Source of the DNA: Telmatactis stephensoni
Taxonomy: Eukaryota; Cnidaria; Anthozoa; Actiniaria; Isophelliidae
DNA: 64,000 bases
Assembly (NCBI GenBank): GCA_029948255.1
Contig: JALIZF010001804.1
Coordinates: 124,001 to 188,000 of the forward strand
Direction of reading: 5' to 3'
Shown: piece by piece, positions 24,925 through 37,043 of the stretch
How positions within the stretch are numbered: the stretch's first letter is position 1
Layout: each line of letters begins with the position of its first letter
Program-made: the position numbers and the translations under genes
Notes under the pieces: generated by a model
Databases searched by the model: none
The model's input: the letters and a program-made list of their open reading frames with translations, nothing else
What the model was told of the DNA's origin: nothing

Positions 24925-26030
24925 AGAAGTTATATGTTAAAGTTCATAAGAGTATCGCCCTTGTTTTTATACGAAATTTTATACAGAATCTCTCTCTCCA
25001 CCCCAAATTTTGTTTTGTCAGTGATAAAGAGCCATACCCTTCAAATCGAAGAACTAATACTGGGGGCTAATACGAGGTATGTATTCTGAATAGCGTAAAT
25101 TCATCAAGGGAAATTCGGATACAAATTCTAATTGATTTCATTATTGGTGCCGCTTCAAATTGTAAAACGAGTTACAATATTAAACCAAACAACTTTTATT
25201 GCATGCACATGCTAAAAAATTATTGATTTTATGATATGTTTATATTAAAAAGTTAAAAAATATCCACATCAAAGCCGTAATTAAACTATCATTCAAAATA
25301 CCCTTAGAAAACAAATAGCAAAGAGTGAAAACCAAAATCGAGTAGATTTCGTATGACTGTGAAAACGACATCGCACGCGCCGTCACGGCAGGGATCTTGA
25401 GCGTTTTTATAAACATCACAGCAGCCACACGGCGCAGTGCGTTTCACACTCAGATGAAATCTTAGCTAAATCTACTCTATTTACGTACATACTACTTGCA
25501 TCGAGACAGCATAACCAGAAGACCGAGATATATACGGACTCCCTATTTTTTGTCATGAACGTTCGGTAATCGAACTCAATCGAACTAATCAAAACGTGGT
25601 GGCAATCAAACACAATCGAACGTTCGGTAATCGGACGATTCTTCAATCGAACGTAATCAAACCGAATTTATCTCAGTCCCCTCTTCCCCCTTCCTTCCCT
25701 CCCCTCCCCTCCTCACTCGCTTAGGATTACATTTATTGTGGTTCTCTATTTCTTTATTTAAAAATATATATTTTCACATCACTGAATTCGTCATTAAAGC
25801 CATCGGAATTCACTTTTTTTCAGTCACCGACCAAAATTGAACCTAATTTGAGTGATTTTGTTCGGTTAAGTTCGGAAAACGAACTCACCAAAACAGTCCC
25901 AGTTCGATTATGTTCGATTGCCAAACCAATCATAAATCGATTTTGTTCGATTAGCTATGCCGGGTTTCCAGCACGAACTGATTCTTCCTATCTGAGCCAT
26001 TCCTGACGAAATCAAGTTCTAAAAATCGCT
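24925..26030. repeat. Duplicated intergenic block downstream of paralog 3
   Basis: The partner of 10955-12060. It contains the same TTCGATT-rich foldback stretch and the same MITE-like stretch (about 25345-25470). No gene was seen. Confidence 0.8.
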
Positions 26031-26394
26031 CAATTGCGGGATAGCACCTCATTGGCTACCGAAGGCAGTTATCTGGTTGTGTACAGAGTCTCGATATTCT
26101 CTTATGCTCTGCTTGTATTAGGCCTCGTTCACGCTAGTCGGGGTGTGCAAGATACAATACTTAGTAGTGCATTATTCATTAGTAGTCCTTGTCTTCTTCG
26201 TTCCTATGGAATTAATAAGATGCTAAGTCTACTCTTAGAGCAGATTTCGTATGAGTGTGAAACGAGTAAGTTGTGAATGAGTGTGTTGTCATATATGACC
26301 TCTTTAGTACCCAGGTTATACTTGGTACAACTAGAATTCTATGCTACTGTTGTTGGTTACAAAGATGGGGAAATGATCGTTCTTGTCCATTCAT

Positions 26395-29300
26395 TTACGG
26401 CACAGTTGGTTGCTTCTCTGTGTACTGAGGGGGTTGCTGCGGTGGATAACCGGCTTGCATCTGTCCTTCAGGGCCAGCGTAAGCATGTTGAGGCGCCATG
26501 ACAATTGCAGGCTGTTGGATCACCACAGTTCCAGGAGTCTGGGATGATAAAAATAAATATTATCCATGGTGAAGATTCAATCTATCTCTGAATTGTGGAT
26601 CATTTAAGCCTGGACATTTCATGCTAGCATCGTTGTCGCAAGTTTTGGATTACAATTGCAGCTCTGACGCTAGTGTATATAAAAAGACATTATGGTCCAA
26701 GTAACATACACCTATTTCAAAAAATGTTGTCGTACGAGAAGTCTCAAGCCTACGCGACAAGGCCGAAAAGGAGTATGGATAGAGGGCAAAAAAATATTTT
26801 CTTTTCAGGTTTGGCCTTGATTTTAGCATCAACAAGTGAAGTTCTTTAATGTTCAAGGCCAAAGTAAGCTATTTTGAGTTGTCTTGATTTATGTGGTTTT
26901 ATAGCTTTAGTAATTTCTACCCATACTCCCTTTCGGGTAAGTCGCGTATGCTTTTGCCGATAACTTAATTCTTCCAACCCTTAAGCCCTCATACAAAAAT
27001 AGCCATGACAGCATACAACATTAATTGAACTAGGTATATACAATATACAGACTCCTTCGCGGTCATGATTTTCAAATGTGTTTTTAATGAATTATTTAAT
27101 GAGTTTGACAAAATTTATCAAACATTGTTTACCTGTCTGCCACCGCAAGTAGATATGCAACCAAAGATGGAACCAATCAGACTAAAGAATGCTCCAAATG
27201 CACTGAGAATGAGGAAGGCAAGAAGACCACCAACCAAAGTGTTCACTTGGTCACATTTGTTACCTGTAAACAAAAAACGGACTATTGAAAAGGAGTGCTG
27301 TCTTGTGACACGTTAGTGCATGGTATGATGTACTAGAGTGTAGTATGATGTGATAGAGTGCAGTATGGTGTACTAGAGTACAGCATGGTGTGATAGAGTG
27401 CAGTATGGTGTTTTAGAGTTTAGTATGGTGTGATAGAGTGTAGTATGGTGTGCTAGAGTGCAGTATGGTGTTTTAGAGTTTAGTATGGTGTGATAGAGTG
27501 CAGTATGGTGTGGTAGAGTGCAGTATGATGTGATAGAGTGCAGTATGGTGTAGCATGGTAAGGTCTGGTGTATAGTGCAGTATGGTGTAGCACGGTAAGG
27601 TATGATGTATAGTGCAGTATGGTGTGGTAGAGTGCAGTATGATGTGATAGAGTGCAGTATGGTGTGCTAGAGTACAGTATGGTGTGGTAGAGTGTAGTAT
27701 GGTGTGATAGAGTGCAGTATGGTGTGATAGTGTGCAGTATGGTGTGATAGAGTGTAGTATGGTGTGATAGAGTGCAGTATGGTGTGTAGAGTGTAGTATG
27801 GTGATAGAGTGCAGTATGGTGTGATAGATAGAGTGCAGTATGGTGTGATAGATGCAGTAGTGTGATAGTGTAGGATAGTATGGTTGTAGCATGGTAAGGT
27901 ATGGTGTATAGTGTAGTATGGTGTGATAGAGTGTAGTATGGTGTGATAGAGTGCAGTATGGTTAGTGTATATGGTGTGGTGGAGTGTAGTATGGTGTGGT
28001 GGAGTGTAGTATGGTGTGGTGGAGTGTAGTATGGTGAGGTGGAGTGTAGTATGGTGTGGTGGAGTGTAGTATGGTGTGGTGGAGTGTAGTATGGTGTGGT
28101 GGAGTGTAGTATGGTGAGGTGGAGTGTAGTATGGTGTGGTGGAGTGTAGTATGGTGTGGTGGAGTGTAGTATGGTGTGGTGGAGTGTAGTATGGTGTGGT
28201 GGAGTGTAGTATGGTGTGGTGGAGTGTAGTATGGTGAGGTGGAGTGTAGTATGGTGTGGTGGAGTGTAGTATGGTGAGGTGGAGTGTAGTATGGTGTGGT
28301 GGAGTGTAGTATGGTGTGGTGGAGTGTAGTATGGTGTGGTGGAGTGTAGTATGGTGTGGTGGAGTGTAGTATGGTGTGGTGGAGTGTAGTATGGTGTGGT
28401 GGAGTGTAGTATGGTGTGGTGGAGTGTAGTGTGGTGTGGTGGAGTGTAGTATGGTGAGGTGGAGTGTAGTATGGTGAGGTGGAGTGTAGTATGGTGAGGT
28501 GGAGTGTAGTATGGTGAGGTGGAGTGTAGTATGGTGAGGTGGAGTGTATGGTGTGGTGGAGTGGTATGTGGGTGGAGTGTAGTATGGTGTGATAGAGTGT
28601 AGTATAGTGTGATAGAGTGTAGTATAGTGTGGTAGAGTGCAGTATGGTGTGATAGAGTGCAGTATGGTGTGGTAGAGTGCAGTATGATGTCTAGAGTGCA
28701 GTTTGCTCTTACTTCTAGTTATCTAGAGGATTTGTTCATCATATATAAAGAGTGCTCCTTATGTATTTAGGCCGTACTCTCAAAGCAAACTTAATATTCG
28801 TAAACCGCGAACAGAATACTGCAAGCGAAGCTTCAGTCATAGCGGCTCTGTACTGTGAAGTGGATTTCCGGTCAGTTGAACTGAGAAAGTCAAGCTCACT
28901 CTCTCACTTCAAAAGAGGAGTTGACAATTTTTATTCGAATCGGATTCCCACACGGCAAACATGGAAACCAGTTTTTATTCATTATTTGTAAATATTTAGC
29001 TTTTTTTTACCGTGTTTAAATAAAGTTTTGTCTTGTCTTGTCTTGTAGAGTGAGTATACACCTATTTCAAAATAGGTTGTCGTATGTGAGCTCTCAAGCC
29101 CACGCGACTAGACTGAAAAGGAGTATGGGTAGTAGCAAAACTAAACATTCTTTTAGGCTTTGATATTCACTTTTGCATCAGTAACTGAAGTTCTTGAGTG
29201 TATAAGGTCAGACAAGCAGAATTTGAGTAATCGTATGGGATTTTTGTGGTTTTATAACTTTAGTCATTTCTTCCCGTAATCCCTTTCGGGTGAGTCGCGT

Positions 29301-32300
29301 AGGCTTGATATATGGTATCGTGAGGGCTTAATATAATGTTATGTGGTAGATTGTATTGTACAGTATGGCGTGGCGTTCTGTAGTCTTAGGTTGTTATTTT
29401 TAATGTGTAGTGTTGTCAGCAGTGAGTTGTGGTGTGTTCTAATGTAGTATCTTTTTTTTAATTACCTGAAAGTCTCTCAGTTTTTCCCAGATTGTTCGTA
29501 CAAATGCAGTCCGATCCAGTCTGGTGGCACTTTGCGTCACCGGTGAGAGCAACCCATATAGCATATGCTAACCATGCCAGAAAAGCCTGAACTGCAGCTA
29601 TAATGATACAGAGTATGCACATCACCAGAAAACCGATGACCTGTAAAGAATAAACAGTAACATTGTTAGGTTAATGATGATCATGTAGTTGTGTAAATGT
29701 CGAGACCATTAACATTACTTACAACTCCTCTGTTTTTCTTAGCCCACACTATAATCCCCAGGACTCCTGTCACAATAAGCTACAATAAAAATTGAGAAAA
29801 GGGTTAAGGCAAGACAAAACTCCAACAAGAAAATTGGGTGTAAATGAATGTCATTTGTTTCACAGTGAAATGCTGCGAGCAGAACAGCAGGTGTATCCAC
29901 GTTAGCAGAACTGTTCCCCTAAAACTCACGAAAGTACACCTGTACACCGCTTTGTCTGATATATAACCAGATAACAAATGTTTCTTGTCTATCTCCTGTG
30001 CGTTGTGTGACGAACACTGCTAGTTGACCTTCAATATTGAACTAGAAGCACTCGTGCATTCACTCGTGCCCATGTAAAAGGGAGCCCAAAATCGGCTTAA
30101 AAAGGACATTTAGATTAGCTGCCACTAGAGTAAGAGCGATTGACATGTTGTCGTTAATAAACTTTTTAACAAGACGCACCTCGAACCGTACACTGGTTGC
30201 CTGTAGTTCAACAAGCCGCAGTAGTAAAGACCTTTTAATTTGTCTGTCAACTTCTAGTGGCGTTGGCCTTTGTCCTTCTATATCATGGGTATTATATATC
30301 TCACATGTAAAAATTTGTACCGCTGATCGTATGTATCGCGTGTTCGTCTAGTGACATCCTTGAATCGACTCTCAATACGGTATGGACTTGAACCGCTGAT
30401 CGTATGTATCGCATGTTCGTCTAGTGACATCCACAGATTACACTGTGTTCCGAATAGGAGGCTACTCGCTTCGCTCGCAGCAATAAATACTTTAAAAATT
30501 TGATCATCCCCTTCTTTTACCTTGTACACTAGTAATTATTAATTCGTTTTAGTTTACTTTTACTGAAGAAGACCGAAGGTCGAAACGTTCAAATTAAAGT
30601 ATTTTTGGATATTAGAAGTTGCCTGCCTTCTCTTTTAACTTTATTCAAGATATTTCTATGAAGTGCAGACTGTGAATCCTGAAGGATCCTTTTACTGGGA
30701 GTACATCGTTGGACAGAACACCTCTTCCCTTAAGGTGACTCGAACCAGTTGTTTTCAGACCGCACCGCACATTTTCATTTGGCGCAATGGACAACTTAAT
30801 GCGCACCAATGGACTTGGTTTCTACACCAAATGTGAGGATAAGATTGAAGTTTCAAATGGTGTTATAATTAAATCGATCAAGGTTTTTAAAATAGCGAAA
30901 ATCGAACATCGTCAAAAATGGTTTTCCTCTAATATCTCGCAAAATTGATGAGCTTCAGACAAGCGGTAAACTGCATAGAAAAATTCAGACAAATGCACAA
31001 CATTTCAAAGTGATTTTAAGAGATTTAATCTGTTTGATTTTCTTTAAATCGCCAAAGTTTCCACAGATGCTGTATTTCTATTCTTGGATATAACGACAGC
31101 GTAAACAATACTCGAAGTACGCAAAACACCACGAGAACACTTTGCAAATATTGCCAAAATATACACTTACCTTACGTGAAAAAGCCGACTTTCAACTCTT
31201 CATCGATGTCTAGATATATTTTTTTCTTTCCAAGTCTCTTGTGAGACATTTTCTCCGCAACTTTGTACATCAGAAGTTGTTTTTGAAAATCTCAAAAACG
31301 CAAGCTTATTTTTGCTTGGCGTTTAAGTAGGGCATTACTTGTTCTATACACAGCAATATTGCAACAGCTCATTCAAATACAAGCACTAAAACGACCTGAA
31401 ACTTAAACCTGATGTAGACCCAAACGCCAGCTCAAAACTTGCATTGAGACAACCATTCGACTCGCTAATTAGCATATTGCACTCGCAAATTGTTCACAGC
31501 ATGTGCACGTGCATAGCATACAGTTCCACGCTACATTCGCTACATGCATCAGGAACCGGAAATAAGATTAAATTCTTTTCTTTTGTTTATTTGGTGATGT
31601 TTACTGCTAATTAGTTAATATTATTTCCCAAATATTATGCTTGCTCTTTTTAAAAAAATATCATGTCTTCCCAACCTAAAAACATACAAATATTAGAAGT
31701 GAAAGTTATTCTAAAGCGAATTCTATATTTCCGGTTCCTGATGCATGAAGCGTGGAACTCTATGCTATGCACGTGCACATGCTGTGAACAATTTGCGAGT
31801 GCAATATGCTAATTAGCTAGTCGAATGGTTGTCTCAATGCAAGTTTTGAGCTGGCGTTTGGGTCAACATCAGGTTTAAGTTTCGGATCGTTTTAGTGCTT
31901 GTATTTGAATGAGCTGTTGCAATATTGCTGTGTATAGAACAAGTAATGCCCTACTTAAACGCCAAGCAAAAATAAGCTTGCGTTTTTGAGATTTTCAAAA
32001 ACAACTTCTGATGTACAAAGTTGCGGAGAAAATGTCTCACAAGAGACTTGGAAAGAAAAAAATATATCTAGACATCGATGAAGAGTTGAAAGTCGGCTTT
32101 TTCACGTAAGGTAAGTGTATATTTTGGCAATATTTGCAAAGTGTTCTCGTGGTGTTTTGCGTACTTCGAGTATTGTTTACGCTGTCGTTATATCCAAGAA
32201 TAGAAATACAGCATCTGTGGAAACTTTGGCGATTTAAAGAAAATCAAACAGATTAAATCTCTTAAAATCACTTTGAAATGTTGTGCATTTGTCTGAATTT

Positions 32301-34743
32301 TTCTATACAGTTTACCGCTTGTCTGAAGCTCATCAATTTTGCGAGATATTAGAGGAAAACCATTTTTGACGATGTTCGATTTTCGCTATTTTGAAAACGT
32401 TGAGCGATTTAATTATAACATCATTTAAAACTTCAATCTTATCCTCATATTTGGTGTAGAAACCAAGTCCATTGGTGCGCATTAGGTTGTCCATTGCGCC
32501 AAATGAAAATGTGCGGTGCGGTCTGAAAACAACTGGTTCGAGTCACCTTAAAACAGTTGGTATATACCAAGTTAATTTATTCCACTATCACGTGAATAAT
32601 CCTTGTGACCACGTGCAATGTATTTTGTCAGTAGTTTCACTAGTTTTTAGAATAAACGGTGTCTTGTGCAAAGCATCACAACTATCAGAGGACAGAGACA
32701 CGTGATCAACACACGAAAACATGTTTATCTTCTTAGCTGACTTTTGATGAATGAGGTTACGGTCATTTGCTATATAGTTTCTTTTTATTCAGTTCAAAAT
32801 AACTATAGAGAAAAATAGAGAAAATAACTATAGAGAAAAATTCGTAGCTATAAGCCTTTATAAATCACTTCACTTTCTGTTTGAAACGGCTAGGATACTA
32901 GTATTGAGCTTTAACAACCTCCAGGTGCCTTTATTATGAGATGCAATAAAACGTTTTCAGCCTTTCCGCCGTCATTTATCATAACGTAAAAGTGACATTT
33001 TTCCAGATTCTTGTTTGCGAAATTTCTTGTCCAGTTAACTCGCATAACAAGAATTGTGTTAGCAGTTAGTGTATATTTTATGGTTTAAATATGCTTTTTT
33101 TACAGTACGTCTCGTACGATAAACGTTTACATTTTGATTAATCATTTTGATCTTATTTTCTCTTGTTTTGAATAAATGTATTTGATGATATTTCATTGGC
33201 ATATCTCATTTAAGTGCTACTTTGATCAAAAATCGGTGAAATTTTATTTACTGCAGAAACTTCGTGAAATAAATCTTCAAAAGTCTATTGATCACCAATT
33301 ACAGCGAAAATCGTTGCATCGCGACCTCCAACGTCGGTAAGATTTTGGTCTCTTTGATCCATTCATCATTTTTGGGAGCGGAGCTTTCACGAACTCGTTC
33401 AGTGATTGGTTGATTTGCAAGAAGCTCCGCCCCCAAAACTGATTGACGGTTCAGAAAAACCCAAAATCAAAACAAAATTTGTAATTTGCTGGTCGCGATG
33501 CAACGATTTTGGCTGTAAAATATGTTTTTGGTATTCAAAAGGAAAGTACTAGATTTTTGGCATTCGTTTTAGGTGTCAGTGACGTCATCGACTTAACTCA
33601 TGGATTTTCTCCATACATTTCCATGAGTTGAGTCGATGACGCCGATATGAGTAAGTAAGTAAGTATGTAAGTAAGTAAATACGGGTGTCCGTGCGTAACA
33701 CCACAGGAAACCCACGTCCTAAACTGACCAATCAGAAGCAGGAAAAGTGTTCGATCTGACAAACGATAAAATATAAAGCAAAGTAGAATCTAATCTGAAG
33801 CTTCCAAGTTATCAGAATTTCCGTGAATGGATGTTTACCCTGTATGAACTACATTATAATTTGCTCCTTGGTTATCTCGTTACAGCAGCCTCAAGCCACT
33901 GGATTGAAAATTTCCAGCAGTTTTATCGAAATGTAATTTTGCGTCTGTTGCTTCGACTGTGTTGCTGATCACTGAAGCGGTGAACTGCAATTGAAGTTGT
34001 GTGAAGGAAAAAACTATGCCGGGGAAAAAAGGTTCACAGTGATCCTCGTATCTGCTAAATTAAAAGACGCCAAGTAATAAAAAATAGTAAGTCTCAGTTA
34101 AACGGGTCCTCACATGAAACTTACGAACACTTCAGCCACAACTTTAGCGAAGCTTGCTTACGATTTTTACAGACGAATTTTCGCTTCAAGTACTGTCTGT
34201 TTATACACGAATATCTTGACTTCTCACCTGACAGTTTATTTCTCCTTAAGTTATTTTAGTACCTGATTCCCAACGTTTCTTTTACATTTTACTTGGCAGG
34301 GCTTTTTTATAATATAGGTACTTGAAATTGATTGAATAAAATGACATTTTCAATATAGTTTGTAGCTCACTTTTATTACGCGTGCAATCAAACACGTTCC
34401 TTGAGGAATCCCATTTCAAACCCAACGATTATTTGTTATTGTAAAATACAAATGGATTACACCCAATCTTCTTTTAACATTGCAGGAGTGAACGCATGGT
34501 GGAACTGTAGTGGAACTGTTTTTGATAAGCAAGGAAAACAAAAAGATATAAAAGAGAGAATTCGTCGTTCTAAAAGTAGTGTAACTCACCGGGATGCCCG
34601 ACCAAAGACCTGTCCCTCCAGTGAATATGAAAACGAGTAATCCAAATGATTCCCGTAATAAAGTCACCGATGCCACAAAGGAGAATGAGTATTCCAAGTA
34701 CTCCTGCTGTTGTCGCATGATCACTTCTAATGTCACCTGTCAT
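26395..34743 (-). CDS. MS4A/CD20-like four-pass membrane protein, paralog 3 (one frameshift in exon 1)
   Basis: Exons on the minus strand: 34590-34743, 29723-29779, 29466-29640, 27133-27263 and 26395-26538. Exons 2-5 are open and in phase. Exon 2 gives LIVTGVLGIIVWAKKNRGV. Exon 3 gives segment 3 and a loop with cysteines (GDAKCHQTGSDCICTNN). Exon 4 gives GNKCDQVNTLVGG and segment 4 (AFGAFFSLIGSIFGC). Exon 5 gives a Pro/Gln tail (AGPEGQMQAGYPPQQPPQ). Exon 1 starts MTGDIRSDHATTAG and carries segment 1, but has 154 bases instead of 153: a run of four A at 34630-34633 (T on the gene strand) shifts the frame just before the GGTGLWSGIP motif. Without that base the protein would be 219 aa. It is either a recent pseudogene or a homopolymer assembly error; the intact rest favours the latter. 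Confidence 0.72.
26709..27038. mobile_element. MITE with TATACACC-type ends, copy c, in intron 4 of paralog 3
   Basis: The left end reads CACCTATTTCAAAAAATG and then GTTGTCGTACGAGAAG. Paralogs 1 and 2 read through the site (AACATA then ACAATATACAGAC near 930 and 12755), so this is an insertion specific to paralog 3. The right end is diverged and ends at a TATA flank. The sub-terminal words ACGCGAC and GGAGTATGG match copies a and d. Confidence 0.7.
27318..28700. repeat. 20-base minisatellite in intron 3 of paralog 3
   Basis: In reverse orientation relative to the main arrays of paralogs 1 and 2 (plus strand GTGTGATAGAGTGCAGTATG). From about 27970 to 28545 the units become the very uniform GTGTGGTGGAGTGTAGTATG, with GTGAGG variants at irregular places. 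This uniformity suggests recent local expansion. Here the array lies wholly inside the intron and both adjoining exons are complete. Confidence 0.94.
28715..29047 (+). mobile_element. 3' tail of a CR1/L2-like LINE
   Basis: The last part of an open frame reads ELRKSSSLSHFKRGVDNFY, which resembles the C-terminal end of non-LTR reverse transcriptase proteins. It is followed by AAATAAAG and a TTTTGTCTTGTCTTGTCTTG pentamer tail, the usual end of L2/CR1-type elements. Only about 330 bases remain. Confidence 0.6.
29057..29308. mobile_element. MITE with TATACACC-type ends, copy d, in intron 3 of paralog 3
   Basis: The left end is TATACACCTATTTCAAAATA. The right end stops at the sub-terminal GTCGCGTAGGCTTG, so the outermost bases are missing there. 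The inverted relic of intron 3 in paralog 2 (about 15620-15635) reads CCATATATACTCACTC without an insert, which places the insertion at a TA dinucleotide. Confidence 0.72.
30731..32550. mobile_element. Large TTAA-flanked foldback element, copy 1
   Basis: Both ends read TTAAGGTGACTCGAACCAGT inward, and the arms (about 820 bases each) are nearly perfect complements meeting near 31640. Each arm carries GGCGCAATGGACAACTTAAT near the end and CCGGTTCCTGATGCATG near the centre. The TTAA at both edges is the target choice of piggyBac-like transposases. The arm holds no long open frame, so the element is non-autonomous. It lies in intron 1 of paralog 3. Confidence 0.8.
33299..33640. repeat. Two small inverted repeats in intron 1 of paralog 3
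   Basis: The first, about 33299-33520, has ends ACAGCGAAAATCGTTGCATC and its near complement. The second, 33585-33642, is a hairpin with arms ATCGACTTAACTCATGG and CCATGAGTTGAGTCGAT. A short (GTAA)n run follows at about 33648-33678. None has coding capacity. Confidence 0.7.
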
Positions 34744-35239
34744 GGTTATTGGAAGTTTGCAAGTCGCTGTTTTACGAAACTGTACGAAATAGACTGCGTT
34801 TGCCTTTCAACTTATGTCACTGATAACCAGCACGCAGCGCATAAACGACACACAAGACTGAACTTAAATGCGTTGAGACGTGGATACCGCAAAGTATTTA
34901 AAGCTAGTTGTAAGAAAATATGTTCGGTATTGGCAAAGTCGTGCTGTAATGGAGTAATTCCCAATATACTTTCCCCGACGCCAGCAATATTTTGTAATAT
35001 TTGCGTGTCAAACTGATTGAAATTAGTTTTGTTGTGATTTTAAAGATAACTGGAAAAATATTGGGAAGAACTGACAGTTTTTATTGATTGAAATCCAAAT
35101 TCTCTTGAAGGCTCTACAAGAGACATGACGCAATCATCAGGTCATTAACGGTGCGCTCAAGGATGAATTTTCTTAAGTTTTTTTTTCCCTCTTTTGTCTT
35201 CACAATGTTCAATTTCTCTTACGTTTTAAGTAAGAACCT

Positions 35240-35885
35240 GTAACCGAAAATGAAATGAAATTAATATCTTCCAGTTTTAAATCAGGTAAAGCAAAAGGTT
35301 TTGATGACATCAACATGGCAGATATTAAAAGAAATATTGATTCACTTGCCAGACCTTTAAGTTATTTAATTAATCTATCCATTTCTACAGGCATAGTCCC
35401 AGAAAACACAAAGATTGCTAGAGTAATTCCCATATATAAAAGCGACTGCCATTCAACTTTCAATAACTATAGGCCTATTTCAATATTACCTGCCTTTTCA
35501 AAGTTTTTTGAAAAAACAATTTTTGAAAGAATAGTTTCTTTCATTAATAAACACAGTGTTTTCTATGAACATCAATATGGATTTCCATCAAACCATAGTT
35601 AGTAGAGGTAGAGTAGAGTCCCCTCTACTAACTATGATCAAACCACTCAACCAATCTAGCCATAATTAATGCAACTAGTTGACCAAATTTCTTCATCTAT
35701 TGATAATAATTAAGGAAGCCTGTGTTGGTGTTTTTCTGGACTTATCGAAAGTCTTTGATACTGTTAACCACAAGATTCTTATAAATAAATTGGAACACTA
35801 CGGAATAAGAAGAACTGCATCAGAATGGATAACTAGTTATCTAGAAAACCGAAAACAATTTGTTGAATACACAGAGGATATTACA
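35240..35885 (+). mobile_element. LINE fragment, N-terminal reverse transcriptase part
   Basis: Frames 35255-35602 and 35679-35891 give KAKGFDDINMADIKR, IARVIPIYKSD, NNYRPISILPAFSKFFEK, EHQYGF and then VFLDLSKVFDTVNHKIL. These are the early reverse transcriptase blocks of CR1/Jockey-like elements. The region between the two frames is broken by a 41-base insertion (35596-35636). The YADD box and everything after it are absent. It lies just upstream of paralog 3 in a flank that paralogs 1 and 2 share without this fragment. Confidence 0.85.
35596..35636. mobile_element. 41-base palindromic insertion with 9-base target duplication
   Basis: ATCAAACCA stands directly before and after the insert (35587-35595 and 35637-35645). 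The insert with its neighbouring bases forms a perfect 15-base inverted repeat (CATAGTTAGTAGAGG). It interrupts the LINE frame, and removing it with one target copy brings the flanking bases together. It resembles the two ends of a foldback element with the middle lost. Confidence 0.6.
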
Positions 35886-36015
35886 CGGTAGCGCGAAGAT
35901 ATGGAGTTTATCACGTATCTTCGAGTGGAAAGAAATATTTCACGAGTGAGCACAACGAACGAGTGAAATATTTCTTTTCACGAGAAGATAAACTCCATAT
36001 ATCGCTGTGCAGATA
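35886..36015. mobile_element. Hairpin element
   Basis: Inverted arms run from CACGGTAGCGCGAAGATATG to the complement at CATATATCGCTGTG and include TGGAGTTTATC and GTGAAATATTTC. The centre lies near 35945. No coding capacity. Confidence 0.65.
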
Positions 36016-36557
36016 AAATCAAAAACAAATTATATTTTAAGTCTTCGAGTGCTTTTCTGTCAAGAAATCCGGCTCAATTTCACTGACTCAAACTTAAAAC
36101 AAAGTCAAATAACGTCGAGAATAAGGGGTGGCAAATGGTAAAATCCGAGACTCGCCGAGACGCCGAGACTCTTGTTTGAAAATTCGAGCCCGAGACTCTA
36201 ACGCTTTTCGAAAATCCGAGACCGATACTGAGTGCTGAGAAAACCGAGCTCAAATTTTAGAAATTGAGTTCTCAAATCACCCAGAAAGCATCCATTGTGA
36301 ACTACTTCACTGCACGATTTTTGCCAAGCGGCTCGGATGTCGAGTTTAAATTGAACAAACTATCAAATTATTTTTCGAATTCAAATAAATTAAGAAAACT
36401 ATTAAAATATTGGCTCATGTATTACTTAGTCGTATGAGACGTCATGGCAGCCATCTTGGATGAACTCAATGGGGTAGTGGCTTTTACGGTTAACGGTTAA
36501 TTTTTAAACTTTTTTGGACTTGTTCTAGAGTGATTCTGCCAGTGACCACGTATTACT

Positions 36558-36941
36558 GTGTCCGTGGACAAAAGGTCATCTCGTATCAACCAAATGCAAA
36601 ATTTGAAATCTACTATCACAATCTCCCACCTGAACGTGCGCTCACTGAAAAACCGAGAGCATTTTTTTCAGATCAAACAACTTATCCATAACGGTGATTA
36701 TGATGTCTTTACCATATCGGAATCCTGGCTTAATACTACTATCAAAAATAACGAAATCAACATCGATGGCTATAAACTGATCCGACTTGATCGCATCGGA
36801 AAGACAGGTGGAGGGGTTTGTGCTTATGTCCGTAACACCTTGAAGGTCAAACGCTTGCAAGATCTAACCGCATCATCGCCTGCTGGTTTCCAACAGCTCT
36901 GGTTTCAACTGTTTCATCTACAACACAAGAAACTATGGTAA
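36558..36941 (+). mobile_element. LINE fragment, endonuclease N-terminal part
   Basis: The frame reads ISHLNVRSLKNREHFFQIKQ, then DVFTISESWLNTTI, EINIDGYKLIRLDR and GGGVCAYVRNTLKVKRL. This is the start of an APE-type endonuclease domain of a non-LTR retrotransposon (the N, E and YVR motifs are visible). It stops after about 125 residues. Because it lies downstream of the reverse transcriptase fragment on the same strand, the two are not one element in its original order. Confidence 0.82.
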
Positions 36942-37004
36942 ATTCACTTTTCAGTTCTCTGTCTCAAAAATATGAGAAGAAAAACCACCTCATATTAAAA
37001 GTCT

Positions 37005-37011
<7 letters not shown>

Positions 37012-37041
<30 letters not shown>
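37012..37041. repeat. CT microsatellite
   Basis: About fifteen CT units at the right-hand side of the endonuclease fragment. Confidence 0.9.
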
Positions 37042-37043
<2 letters not shown>

